Shown: positions 1-7,772 of the stretch, piece after piece
How positions within the stretch are numbered: position 1 is the first letter of the stretch
How the letters are laid out: the number at the start of each line of letters is the position of its first letter
Notes under the pieces: model-generated
Databases searched by the model: none
What the model saw: the letters and a program-made list of their open reading frames with translations, nothing else
Told to the model about the DNA's origin: nothing
Translations under genes and position numbers: made by a program
From: CAZJOD01 sp964547525
Lineage (GTDB): Bacteria > Bacillota > Clostridia > JAAYHZ01
NCBI GenBank assembly: GCA_964547525.1
Contig: CAZJOD010000128.1
Coordinates: 1 to 10,611 of the forward strand
Length of the DNA stretch: 10,611 nucleotides
Direction: 5' to 3'

Positions 1-25
1 AAACACATAGATATAGGGCATAGTG

Positions 26-55
26 TTTACAGTTTTCTTTAGCGGACCGTTTTAT
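26..55 (+). promoter_or_regulatory. Possible sigma-A type promoter for polA
   Basis: TTTACA at 26-31 matches five of six bases of the -35 consensus. It is followed after 18 bases by TTTTAT at 50-55, which matches four of six bases of the -10 consensus. The site lies 35 bases before the polA start. In AT-rich DNA such matches arise by chance, and polA could instead be read from an upstream gene outside the window, so this is a weak call. Confidence 0.25.
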
Positions 56-89
56 TTAAAAAGATGCCAGTTTTAGATTCGGAGGATAT

Positions 90-2735
90 ATGAAGAACTT
101 ACTACTCTTTGATGGGAACAGTATCTTTAATCGTGCTTTTTATGGTTTAGGAAATACCGGTAATATATTAAAAACGTCAACAGGACTATATACCAATGCG
201 GTTTATGGATTTTTAAATATATTATTAAAAAATATTAATGAGGAGCAACCTACGCATATATGTGTGGCTTTCGATCGCAAAGCTAAGACTTTCAGACATG
301 AAAAGTATGATCTGTATAAAGCGAACCGAACCGGAATGCCTGATGAACTTGCATTGCAGCTGCCTGTTTTAAAAGATGTTTTATGGGCGATGAATATATA
401 TACCGTTGAAAAGGACGGTTTTGAAGCGGATGACCTAATAGGATCCATTTCATATTGGGTAAGTAGTACCACCGGTGAGATTGTTATACTAACCGGAGAC
501 AGAGATTCTTTTCAATTAATTTCAGATAATGTATCAATAAAGATGCCGGTAACAAGACAGGGTGCTACGGCTGTAGAATTATATGACTTAACAACATTTA
601 CTGAAAAATATTGTATAAATCCAAAGCAAATGATTGATGTCAAAGCTTTGATGGGAGATAAATCGGACAATATACCCGGGGTTGCCGGAATAGGAGAAAA
701 AACGGCTTTAAAGCTAATATGCGAATACGGATCATTACAAAATTTATATGATTGCATTGATAAAATAAACTCAAAAGCAATTAAAGAAAAGCTAATTACA
801 GACAAAAAAGCCGCATTTCTAAGTTATGAATTATCAGCAATTGATATCACTACCGATCACGGTTTCATTTTAGATGATGCGGTAATAAAAGATTATAACC
901 ATGAGAAATTATATGAGCTGTTTCAAAATCTGGAGTTCAATTCTCTTTCTGAACGTTTGGGTTTAAAAAAACCGGTTATCGAACGTGAGGAAAGTTTGGA
1001 TTTTAAATGTCCTGTAAGTATTGCAAAAGATATAACACAACTGGACAAATTTTTAGAAAAAGCCGGCGAACTTAATATATATGCGGAATACGATCAAACG
1101 GAACATCCCTTTATAAAGTTTAAATTTATTTGTCTTTATGCCAAAAAAGAAGCGTTGTATATTAATTTTAATAACATAGATTATGATGAAGCGGTAAAAA
1201 AGTTGCATGAAATTATAAGTGGAGGAATTACAGTTAACACTTATGACTTAAAGCAGCTTTTTTTAGCATTGAACGGTTTTGATTTAAATATTAATAAATC
1301 ATTTGACCTTATGATAGCGGCATATATACTGGAACCGTCTTCTAAAGACTATTCTTTGGAAAATTTAGTTAGAAAATATTTGAATTCCGAAATTAATTAT
1401 GACAAGTGCCAAACCGAAGATAAAACCGTACAAGAGGCTGTAAATACTGCATATAAGGCTGAAGCGGTTATGGTTTTAAAGGAAAAATTATTGGACGGAT
1501 TACAGTCAAATAATCAATTGGTACTGTATGAAGAAATTGAGATGCCTTTAATAGAAGTTCTGGCTTTCATGGAAAGAACAGGGTTTTATGTTGACAAACA
1601 AGCTTTAAAAACATACAGTATTGAATTGGATAAAAGAATTGTTAATCTTATAAACGATATATATAACTTAGCGGGACACGATTTTAACATAAATTCACCA
1701 AAACAATTGGGCCGGGTTTTATTTGAAGAGTTAAAATTACCGCCGGTTAAAAAAACAAAAACCGGTTATTCAACAGATGTGGAAGTGTTGGAAAAACTCA
1801 AAAACAAGCATGATATTATAGTTTTTATTTTGGAATACAGGCAATTGGTGAAATTAAAAAGCACATATGTGGATGCTTTATATAACTTGGTGAACCCTGT
1901 AACTCAACGAATACACAGTATATTTAAGCAGGATGTAACGGTTACCGGCCGTATCAGCAGTATAGAACCTAATTTGCAGAATATACCCGTCAGAAGCGAG
2001 GAAGGCAGAAAAATAAGACAAGTGTTCACAGCGGGAGAAGGACAAGTTTTGATTGATGCCGATTATTCACAAATAGAATTACGCGTTCTTGCTCATATCG
2101 CAAACGACGGTACTATGAAAGACGCTTTTGAAAACAACATGGATATTCATTTATTGACAGCGGCAAAGGTGTTCGGTGTAAAACCCGAGGAGGTTACGTT
2201 TGAACAAAGATCCGGAGCGAAAGCGGTTAATTTCGGTATAGTGTACGGTATTGGTGAGTATAGTCTATCACAAGATCTTAATATATCGATAAAGGAAGCA
2301 AAACGATATATAGATGATTATTTGGAACATTATAAAGGAGTCGCCGAATATATGAAAAATGTTGTAAAGGGGGCTTATGATACCGGTTATGTGGAGACAA
2401 TTTTCAAAAGGCGCAGATATATAGATGAGCTAAAATCATCTAATAAGCAAATAAGAAGCTTCGGAGAGAGGGTGGCCATGAACGCTCCAATACAAGGTAG
2501 TGCGGCCGATATAATTAAGATTGCCATGATAAGTGTTTATAACAAATTAAAACAAAATAAGTCAAAAGCCAAACTAATACTTCAAGTACATGACGAACTA
2601 ATAATAGAAGCTCCTGCAAACGAAGCCGATACGGTTTCCAAATGGTTGAAGGAATGCATGGAAGATGCGGTTAGATTGAGTGTAAAGCTTACGGTGGACG
2701 TTAATACCGGAAGAAGCTGGTTTGATACAAAATAG
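90..2735 (+). CDS. polA: DNA polymerase I (5' nuclease + inactive exonuclease-like + polymerase domains)
   Basis: DNA polymerase I fills gaps and removes RNA primers during lagging-strand synthesis and excision repair in the cytoplasm. The 881-residue product is close in length to Bacillus-type PolA. The 5' nuclease domain (about 1-290) shows FDGNS near residue 8, EADD at 112-115, GDRD with D137/D139, and MGDKSDN at 188-194 followed by a helix-hairpin-helix. Residues about 305-475 occupy the 3'-5' exonuclease position, but the DxE motif is replaced by YAEYD at 331-335 and the third-motif Asp is not visible. Proofreading is therefore probably lost, as in Bacillus and Thermus enzymes. The polymerase domain has motif A DADYSQIELR with D658, motif B with K711, F715 and Y719, and motif C HDE at 834-836. 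GGAGG at 81-85 fixes the ATG at 90. coaE follows after 10 bases. Confidence 0.97.
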   Translation: MKNLLLFDGNSIFNRAFYGLGNTGNILKTSTGLYTNAVYGFLNILLKNINEEQPTHICVAFDRKAKTFRHEKYDLYKANRTGMPDELALQLPVLKDVLWAMNIYTVEKDGFEADDLIGSISYWVSSTTGEIVILTGDRDSFQLISDNVSIKMPVTRQGATAVELYDLTTFTEKYCINPKQMIDVKALMGDKSDNIPGVAGIGEKTALKLICEYGSLQNLYDCIDKINSKAIKEKLITDKKAAFLSYELSAIDITTDHGFILDDAVIKDYNHEKLYELFQNLEFNSLSERLGLKKPVIEREESLDFKCPVSIAKDITQLDKFLEKAGELNIYAEYDQTEHPFIKFKFICLYAKKEALYINFNNIDYDEAVKKLHEIISGGITVNTYDLKQLFLALNGFDLNINKSFDLMIAAYILEPSSKDYSLENLVRKYLNSEINYDKCQTEDKTVQEAVNTAYKAEAVMVLKEKLLDGLQSNNQLVLYEEIEMPLIEVLAFMERTGFYVDKQALKTYSIELDKRIVNLINDIYNLAGHDFNINSPKQLGRVLFEELKLPPVKKTKTGYSTDVEVLEKLKNKHDIIVFILEYRQLVKLKSTYVDALYNLVNPVTQRIHSIFKQDVTVTGRISSIEPNLQNIPVRSEEGRKIRQVFTAGEGQVLIDADYSQIELRVLAHIANDGTMKDAFENNMDIHLLTAAKVFGVKPEEVTFEQRSGAKAVNFGIVYGIGEYSLSQDLNISIKEAKRYIDDYLEHYKGVAEYMKNVVKGAYDTGYVETIFKRRRYIDELKSSNKQIRSFGERVAMNAPIQGSAADIIKIAMISVYNKLKQNKSKAKLILQVHDELIIEAPANEADTVSKWLKECMEDAVRLSVKLTVDVNTGRSWFDTK

Positions 2736-2745
2736 CGGAGGTCTT

Positions 2746-3348
2746 ATGATTGTAGGAATTACAGGAGTTATGGGTTCGGGCAAATCTACCGTTACCGCTA
2801 TATTTCAAAGTGAAGGATATGCTGTTGTGGATGCGGATAAAATATCTCGAAACATAATGGACCCTCAAAGTGAAGTATACAAAAATGTGCTTGATGAGTT
2901 CGGAACATCTGTTTTAAATTCTGAAAAAAGGATAGATCGCTTAAAATTATCCGAACTCGTTTTTAACAATCCTATAAAACTTACAAAATTAAATGAAATT
3001 ACACATAAAGCTATATTAAAAAAGGTAACTTTAGAAATTGACGATCTTAAAAGGCGTGGAGAAAACTATATAGCGTATGATTGTCCGTTGCCGGTAAAAC
3101 ATGGATTTATGGATGTGGTTGATGTTATAGTTGTTGTAATCGCTCCTATGGAAAGAAGAATATCTTTTATTAAAAAGAGAAACCCAAACCTTAGTATCGA
3201 GCAGATAAAATCACGTATAAAAAACCAGATGAGTGATGATGAGTATAAAAATATTACCGATTATGTCATTGAAAATACCGGCTCTAAAGAAGAATTAGAA
3301 GAAAAAACAAAAAAAATTATCAATAATTTAAAAATAGTAAGCAAATAA
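2746..3348 (+). CDS. coaE: Dephospho-CoA kinase
   Basis: CoaE phosphorylates the 3'-OH of the dephospho-CoA ribose with ATP, the last step of coenzyme A synthesis. The 200-residue product has the normal family length. It opens with a P-loop, G7-V-M-G-S-G-K13-S14, followed by the DADK substrate-binding segment and IDRLKL. Later come a conserved YDCPL segment and the Arg-rich lid (RNPNLSIEQIKSRI). ATG 2746 is preferred over the in-frame ATG 2722 because CGGAGG lies at 2736-2741, immediately after the polA stop, and because the shorter form begins right at the first beta strand (MIVGITG). The 10-base gap to polA implies cotranscription. Some relatives carry mutM between these two genes; it is absent here. 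Confidence 0.95.
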   Translation: MIVGITGVMGSGKSTVTAIFQSEGYAVVDADKISRNIMDPQSEVYKNVLDEFGTSVLNSEKRIDRLKLSELVFNNPIKLTKLNEITHKAILKKVTLEIDDLKRRGENYIAYDCPLPVKHGFMDVVDVIVVVIAPMERRISFIKKRNPNLSIEQIKSRIKNQMSDDEYKNITDYVIENTGSKEELEEKTKKIINNLKIVSK

Positions 3349-3388
3349 TGGGCGAGAGTTTTTAAATTATAAAAATACTTATGTTGTA

Positions 3389-3417
3389 TTGAATGGTATA
3401 TTATTATATGGTACTAT
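3389..3417 (+). promoter_or_regulatory. Possible promoter for the LysM/GH20 pair
   Basis: TTGAAT at 3389-3394 and TACTAT at 3412-3417 are separated by exactly 17 bases, each matching four of six consensus positions. They sit in the 102-base gap between coaE and the LysM gene, 34 bases before its ATG. No terminator hairpin is evident after coaE, so readthrough from polA-coaE is also possible. Confidence 0.35.
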
Positions 3418-3450
3418 TATTTGTATATAAATATCTTGAGGGTGGGGCAA

Positions 3451-5133
3451 ATGAAATCAAAAATAAAGTTATCGGTGTCATCGGTAAAATTTGGGAAAAG
3501 CAATGAAAATAAAGTGGGATTGGATTTGTACATAAACGGAAAATCGGTATACACTCCCGGCTTGCAAAAGCAAGTATATTCTTTTGAAAAAATTACCGAC
3601 AACTTTTTATGTGCGTTATGTGAAGAAAATTCTAAAATCATTGATTCTACCGTATTAAAAGGGATTTTAGAATTTGAAAGATGTGAGAAAAGAATTAATG
3701 ATAATTTAATGCGGTTAGATGATTCGGTGTCTTTAATAGCTTCATCCGTACGTGATTTATTAGATATTAACGAATCCTACGACACTAAGAAAACTTTGCC
3801 TTCGGTATCTTATCTTTGTTTGTTTATGGATGGCGAATACGGCGTATGTATAAACACGGGTCTGCAAAGTGCTTATTACTTCGACTCTGTTAATATGGTA
3901 TTAATGACTCCTTCAGCTGAAAAACCGGACAAGTTAAAAAAGATGGGTATTATATCCGACGCCCAAGCGGAATTAGTAAAAAATGATTTGGTCATATCGG
4001 CGTCAAACATAAATATTTCGGATAAAGTAAAATTGGTTAAAGACGGAACTTTTATAATTGTTAACAACAATATGGCCGAAGCTATTGATGAGGATATTAT
4101 TATTAATTGCTTGTCTGCATTAAACGATCCCGAACAAATCGGAAATCGCTTGATTAAAGAAGCTCTAAAAACCGGTTGTGAGGGTGAAATGGCGGTTACG
4201 GTGATAAAACTTGACTTTGTGCAAAGTCAAGTGATTGATAAAAAGAAGACTGCTGCGGTTAAAGCCTCAAGCAAAACAATTTATAATGTTATAGATGATA
4301 AAATTAAAAATGTTGTAAATAGGACTACAATGAATAAAGAAGAAAAAAAGAATCAAGAAACAAAAGCCAAAGTAAACACGACCAAACATAACCCGGTAAA
4401 GACAAACAATAATACAAAGACAAGCAGTGCTCAAAATCAAAATACTGATATATATGTAAATGTTAAAAACGGAATAAAAGAGAAAAAACCGATTCCCGGT
4501 ATGGATTTATTCGATGATGAACCAACGAAAGATATACCGGATATAAGAGGGTTGTACAGTAGCATGGAGACTTCCTCAAATGATGAGAAAGTAAAAACAA
4601 CAGAAAGAGCACCATATAGAAGAGAGCATGGAAAAAATAGAGCATTGACTTATTTTTTCGGAAGAATATTTACAGTCTTAATTATTGTAGGAGTATTATC
4701 AGGCGTTGTAATAGGATTGGTTAATTTAGCTTCTTTAATCTTTTCTGACAATATAATTCCACCTGTGTATTCCGACCAAGGTAAAATTACAACTATATCA
4801 AGCGGAGATACCGGTTCTCAAACAACCGAATCCGGTACAACCGGTTCTCAAACAACTCAACCGAGTGTTACCTCACAAGCTCAAACCACCACTATTACCG
4901 GTACTACACCCGGAACAAGTACACCCGCTTTGACCACACCTGTTATGACAGATGAACCTGTGATAATACATACGGTAAAAACAGGAGAAACTTTGTCACA
5001 TATAAGCTTGTTATATTATAATGATCAGACAAAATATTATCTTATAATGGAAGAAAACAACATGCAAAATGACAGATTACAAATAGGCCAACAGTTAAGG
5101 ATACCACCTTTACCAAAAACTACATCTAACTAG
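3451..5133 (+). CDS. Membrane protein: degenerate PP2C-like domain, one TM helix, Thr/Ser stalk, C-terminal LysM
   Basis: This is a 560-residue protein. Residues about 1-255 follow the strand order of PrpC-type PP2C Ser/Thr phosphatases: G-x-SNENK near the start, a core strand pair around LCLFMDGEYGVCINTG, an MGIISDAQAE helix, then DGTFIIVNNN and a DPEQIGNRLIKEAL helix. The metal-ligand motifs of active enzymes (DGMGG, GDSR, SDGL, EDN) appear as non-acidic or altered sequence (for example NNNM for SDGL and EGEM for the last). It is probably a pseudophosphatase. A Lys/Asn/Thr-rich linker follows, then one hydrophobic helix at about 407-430, a Thr/Ser-rich stalk at 440-500, and a LysM peptidoglycan-binding domain at about 506-553 (HTVKTGETLSHIS...IGQQLRIPPL). 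Basic residues before the helix suggest N-terminus inside, LysM outside. ATG 3451 is chosen over TTG 3421 because GAGGGTGGGG at 3439-3448 precedes it. LysM is sure; PP2C homology is my reading. Confidence 0.85.
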   Translation: MKSKIKLSVSSVKFGKSNENKVGLDLYINGKSVYTPGLQKQVYSFEKITDNFLCALCEENSKIIDSTVLKGILEFERCEKRINDNLMRLDDSVSLIASSVRDLLDINESYDTKKTLPSVSYLCLFMDGEYGVCINTGLQSAYYFDSVNMVLMTPSAEKPDKLKKMGIISDAQAELVKNDLVISASNINISDKVKLVKDGTFIIVNNNMAEAIDEDIIINCLSALNDPEQIGNRLIKEALKTGCEGEMAVTVIKLDFVQSQVIDKKKTAAVKASSKTIYNVIDDKIKNVVNRTTMNKEEKKNQETKAKVNTTKHNPVKTNNNTKTSSAQNQNTDIYVNVKNGIKEKKPIPGMDLFDDEPTKDIPDIRGLYSSMETSSNDEKVKTTERAPYRREHGKNRALTYFFGRIFTVLIIVGVLSGVVIGLVNLASLIFSDNIIPPVYSDQGKITTISSGDTGSQTTESGTTGSQTTQPSVTSQAQTTTITGTTPGTSTPALTTPVMTDEPVIIHTVKTGETLSHISLLYYNDQTKYYLIMEENNMQNDRLQIGQQLRIPPLPKTTSN

Positions 5134-5148
5134 CATGGGAGGGTTAAA

Positions 5149-7044
5149 ATGAATATTTTATTTAAAAATTTACCTGAGGAATTAAAACCCGGTCTTGACA
5201 TTATGTCAAAAGAGTTCGGCTTTTGTATGAGCGGGGGAAAACCGGAAATTGAAATTACTGTTGAACGTTCCGACGAGAATATCGTGTATGCAAATATGGA
5301 TAATAATAATTGTACATTACGATATTTTAAGAAGATACATTTTTTCAGAGCGTTATCAAGAATTTTAGAAAATTTAGATGGTGGGATTTGCTCGTTTGAA
5401 GTGAAAGAGACACCAAAATTTGATATGAACGGTGCAATGTACGACATTGCACAAGGAAATGCAGTAATAAAGCCAGAATACATTAAAAGATTAATAATTG
5501 AAATGGCAAAAATGGGCTTGGACATGCTGATGATCTATACCGAAGATAATTTTTATGTCGAAGGCCATCCTTTCTTCGGATATATGAGAGGTAAGTATAC
5601 CGAAGAAGAATTAAAAGAATGTGACGAATTTGCGGATCTTTTCGGCATAGAAATGATTCCCTGTATGCAGACTTTAGCACATTTGTACGATTCTTTAAAA
5701 TGGCCGGTTTTCAATGAATTTAAAGATGATGACGACACTTTACTTGTAGGACATCCTAAAACATATGAATTGATTGAAAAAATGATTGTTGCAGCCACGA
5801 AACCGTTTAAAACCAAAAGGGTACATATTGGAATGGATGAAGCTATGCATTTAGGCTTAGGGAGATATTTGCCGAAATACGGGTATACACCTAAATTTGA
5901 TATAATGATATATCACCTTAACAAAGTGCTGGAAATATTACAAAAGTATGATCTTAAGCCTATGATCTGGAGTGATATGTTTTTCAGAGCGGTATCGAAG
6001 ACCAATGCGTATTATGATACGGACGTGGTGTTTACCGATGAAATGAAGGCAAAGATACCTCAAAATGTACAATTGGTTTATTGGGATTATTATCATGACA
6101 CAAAGGACTTCTATTCCAAATATATAGATTTACATAACACATTAACTAACGACACGGTTTTTGCCGGAGCGGTTTGGAGTTGGATAGGATACGGTACAAA
6201 TTATGAAAAAACTTTCAGAACAACCGATGCCGCACTGGAGGTATGTAAAGAAAAAGGAATTCGAGAAGTGTTTGCCACGATTTGGGGAGATGACGCTACC
6301 GAGGCCAATGCATTTTCAACACTTTTAGGGTTACAGCTTTATGCGGAACACGGATATACGGATAAGCCTGATAGAAATACGGTTCTTAAACGTTTTGAAT
6401 TTTGTTGCAAAACTTCTGCGGAAGCTTTTTTCGCATTGGACAGAGTGGACAGAATAAAGCCTAACGATCCGTTGACACCTGATACGGCTAAATATTCTAT
6501 GTGGCAGGATCTTTTAATGGGTATGTTCGATTTGAATTTAAAAAATTATAATTTAACCGAGCATTACACAAATCTTTCGTTGGAAATGAAAAAATATGCT
6601 ATGCAGGATAGCCGGTATGCATATATTTTTAGATACATAAGTAAATTATCAGACGCATTGGCCATTAAAGCCGATTTGGGTAAAAACATTACAAAAGCGT
6701 ACAAAGAAAAAGATATTGAATATTTAAAGGAAGTAGTGAAAAACATATTACCCGAACTTAAAGAGAAAGTTGAAATTCTATGGAAAGATCATATGGATTG
6801 GTGGTATGAAATAAATAAACCACAAGGGTGGGAGATTATGGACATTCGATATGGAGGCGTTATGGCAAGAATAGGTTCTGTTCAAAAACGATTAACCGAC
6901 TATTTGGAGGGACGACTCGAAAAGCTTGAAGAACTCGAAGAGGAAAAACTTCCATACCATAACCACAACGGTATTACCGCATGTAATAATTATGCCAGGA
7001 TTCCATCGGCATCAAGAATATCCATAGGAGCTACATTAAGATAA
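5149..7044 (+). CDS. GH20 beta-N-acetylhexosaminidase, cytoplasmic (GH20C-like)
   Basis: This 631-residue glycoside hydrolase probably removes terminal GlcNAc or GalNAc from glycans. A small N-terminal alpha/beta domain (about 1-85) leads into a TIM barrel starting near FDMNGAMYDIAQGN. The GH20 catalytic Asp-Glu pair is in HIGMDEA, at D230-E231: in this family the Asp orients the substrate 2-acetamido group and the Glu is the acid/base. Trp-rich barrel strands (PMIWSDMFF, LVYWDYY, GAVWSW, FATIWGDDATE) support the fold. A helical C-terminal region ends with NKPQGWEIMDIRYGG, reminiscent of the streptococcal GH20C group. There is no signal peptide or membrane segment, so it likely acts inside the cell on imported oligosaccharides or wall turnover products. 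GGGAGGG at 5137-5143 precedes the ATG, 15 bases after the LysM gene stop. A terminator follows. Confidence 0.92.
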   Translation: MNILFKNLPEELKPGLDIMSKEFGFCMSGGKPEIEITVERSDENIVYANMDNNNCTLRYFKKIHFFRALSRILENLDGGICSFEVKETPKFDMNGAMYDIAQGNAVIKPEYIKRLIIEMAKMGLDMLMIYTEDNFYVEGHPFFGYMRGKYTEEELKECDEFADLFGIEMIPCMQTLAHLYDSLKWPVFNEFKDDDDTLLVGHPKTYELIEKMIVAATKPFKTKRVHIGMDEAMHLGLGRYLPKYGYTPKFDIMIYHLNKVLEILQKYDLKPMIWSDMFFRAVSKTNAYYDTDVVFTDEMKAKIPQNVQLVYWDYYHDTKDFYSKYIDLHNTLTNDTVFAGAVWSWIGYGTNYEKTFRTTDAALEVCKEKGIREVFATIWGDDATEANAFSTLLGLQLYAEHGYTDKPDRNTVLKRFEFCCKTSAEAFFALDRVDRIKPNDPLTPDTAKYSMWQDLLMGMFDLNLKNYNLTEHYTNLSLEMKKYAMQDSRYAYIFRYISKLSDALAIKADLGKNITKAYKEKDIEYLKEVVKNILPELKEKVEILWKDHMDWWYEINKPQGWEIMDIRYGGVMARIGSVQKRLTDYLEGRLEKLEELEEEKLPYHNHNGITACNNYARIPSASRISIGATLR

Positions 7045-7059
7045 ACGAATACTGCAAAG

Positions 7060-7085
7060 CCTTGCTAATATTGCAAGGTTTTTTT
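7060..7085 (+). terminator. Rho-independent terminator after the GH20 gene
   Basis: CCTTGC (7060-7065) pairs perfectly with GCAAGG (7073-7078) around a 7-base loop. The stem can be extended outward through a G-U pair and A-T pairs. Seven T residues (7079-7085) follow. It begins 16 bases after the GH20 stop and closes the left gene block. Confidence 0.88.
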
Positions 7086-7332
7086 ATTGTTGTGAAACGA
7101 ATACCACCTGCTATCCCAATGTTATAAAGCTAATATGTAATAAAATGGCAACAATTGATATTGTAATAAGTAATAAAATAAGTGATGGTATACTATATAT
7201 TCCCATTATTGATGTCATGCAATACTACAATAAGAATCCGGTTTATGGTGAATGGTAATTATAAATGATATTCGGTAGATTAGCGGACATAATAAAAGAA
7301 ATTATAGATTGATTGGTATGATATAAAAAGCT
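7086..7332. other. AT-rich stretch with no supported gene
   Basis: I find no plausible coding region in this stretch on either strand. The only motif of note is an extended -10 style sequence, TGG followed by TATACT, at 7186-7194, with no matching -35. If the tRNA fragment just downstream is an integration scar, this stretch could be residual DNA of an integrated element, but nothing in it proves that. Confidence 0.4.
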
Positions 7333-7355
7333 TTCGAATCCTGTCACCCCGACCA
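7333..7355 (+). other. 3' fragment of a tRNA-Pro gene (likely att site or tRNA scar)
   Basis: These 23 bases read as the end of a tRNA: T-loop TTCGAAT, the 3' half of the T stem (CCTGT), acceptor 3' strand CACCCCG, discriminator A, and an encoded CCA at 7353-7355. The implied acceptor 5' strand would be CGGGGTG. A C1-G72 pair with discriminator A points to proline. The preceding ~55 bases contain no D arm, anticodon arm or acceptor 5' strand, so the gene is not complete. A tRNA 3' end standing alone is the usual footprint of tyrosine-recombinase integration into a tRNA gene, which duplicates just this segment. No second copy is in the window. Confidence 0.7.
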
Positions 7356-7361
7356 CATCAT

Positions 7362-7398
7362 AACCTATGAATCGATAGATCGGTTTATGGGTTTTTTT
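7362..7398 (+). terminator. Rho-independent terminator directly after the tRNA fragment
   Basis: A 13-bp stem (7362-7374 with 7381-7393, including three G-U pairs) encloses a 6-base loop and is followed by further T residues to 7398, giving a run of seven T. Its position, 6 bases after the CCA, suits the native terminator of the tRNA-Pro gene. It implies that the tRNA 3' end and its downstream flank were kept together while the 5' part was separated. Confidence 0.82.
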
Positions 7399-7524
7399 AT
7401 TGTAATTGTGGCAGTAATAGGATAAAATCAAGGTAATAAGTGGTATATTTACTTATACTAGGGCATTTTTAGAGTGGTTTAATACATATTATGTAAGTGG
7501 AATCGCTAAAAAATTATGGAAACT

Positions 7525-7675
7525 CTTAAAAGATTGAGGCCTCCGTTAAAAGATTGGAGTGTCCGTTAAAAGATTGACTTCATCGTTAAAAGATTGGGGT
7601 AATCGTTAAAAGATTGAAAAAACGTTAAAAGATTGACTTCATCGTTAAAAGATTGAAAGTAGCGTTAAAAGATTG
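7525..7675 (+). repeat. Iteron-like array: eight direct repeats at 20-bp period
   Basis: The core TTAAAAGATTG occurs at 7526, 7546, 7566, 7586, 7606, 7625, 7645 and 7665, giving spacings of 20, 20, 20, 20, 19, 20 and 20. All copies except the first are preceded by CG, making a conserved 13-base unit followed by about 7 variable bases. The spacer ACTTCAT occurs twice, after copies 3 and 6, so part of the array was itself duplicated. Two helical turns per unit would place every core on the same DNA face, as in protein-binding arrays: plasmid replication iterons, or the multiple transposase sites at ends of IS21/Tn7/Tn552-type elements. The preceding 7399-7524 holds no gene I can see. No adjacent Rep or transposase gene is present, so the role is unknown. 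Confidence 0.9.
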
Positions 7676-7683
7676 AAAATCAG

Positions 7684-7712
7684 TGTGAACCCCACCCCTA
7701 AAAATGGACACG
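7684..7712 (+). mobile_element. Possible IS3-type insertion sequence end (remnant)
   Basis: Starting at TG 7684, the sequence runs TGTGAACCCCACCCC, then TAAAAATGGACACGG. IS3-family left ends commonly start with TG and carry a C-rich block, then an A-run and TGGACA. The resemblance is from memory of the family style, not an alignment. No orfA/orfB transposase follows and no matching inverted right end was found in the window, so at most a solo end remains. It abuts the 20-bp repeat array. Confidence 0.3.
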
Positions 7713-7772
7713 GTAGTCTTTGAGAAACCCATAACGTAGACACGGGAAATTGTAGCTATTTTCGAAAATTAA

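Noticed and set aside
2722..2745. ATG 2722 as coaE start
   Set aside because: It overlaps the polA end and adds eight non-homologous residues; the GGAGG at 2737-2741 fits ATG 2746.
3421..3450. TTG 3421 as start of the LysM protein
   Set aside because: It lacks a ribosome-binding site and lies inside the likely transcript leader; the purine-rich site at 3439-3448 serves ATG 3451.
4210..4231. Intragenic terminator
   Set aside because: The palindrome is followed by a mixed AT sequence without a T tract and sits inside an intact reading frame.
7280..7355. Complete tRNA-Pro gene
   Set aside because: Only the last 23 bases match; the acceptor 5' strand, D arm and anticodon arm are not found upstream.
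7243..7431. Minus-strand 62-codon ORF
   Set aside because: It runs across the tRNA fragment and the terminator, lacks a clear ribosome-binding site, and has no recognisable domain.
7525..7675. CRISPR array
   Set aside because: The constant part is about 13 bases and the variable part about 7, far too short for CRISPR repeats and spacers. One spacer is duplicated, and no cas gene is present.
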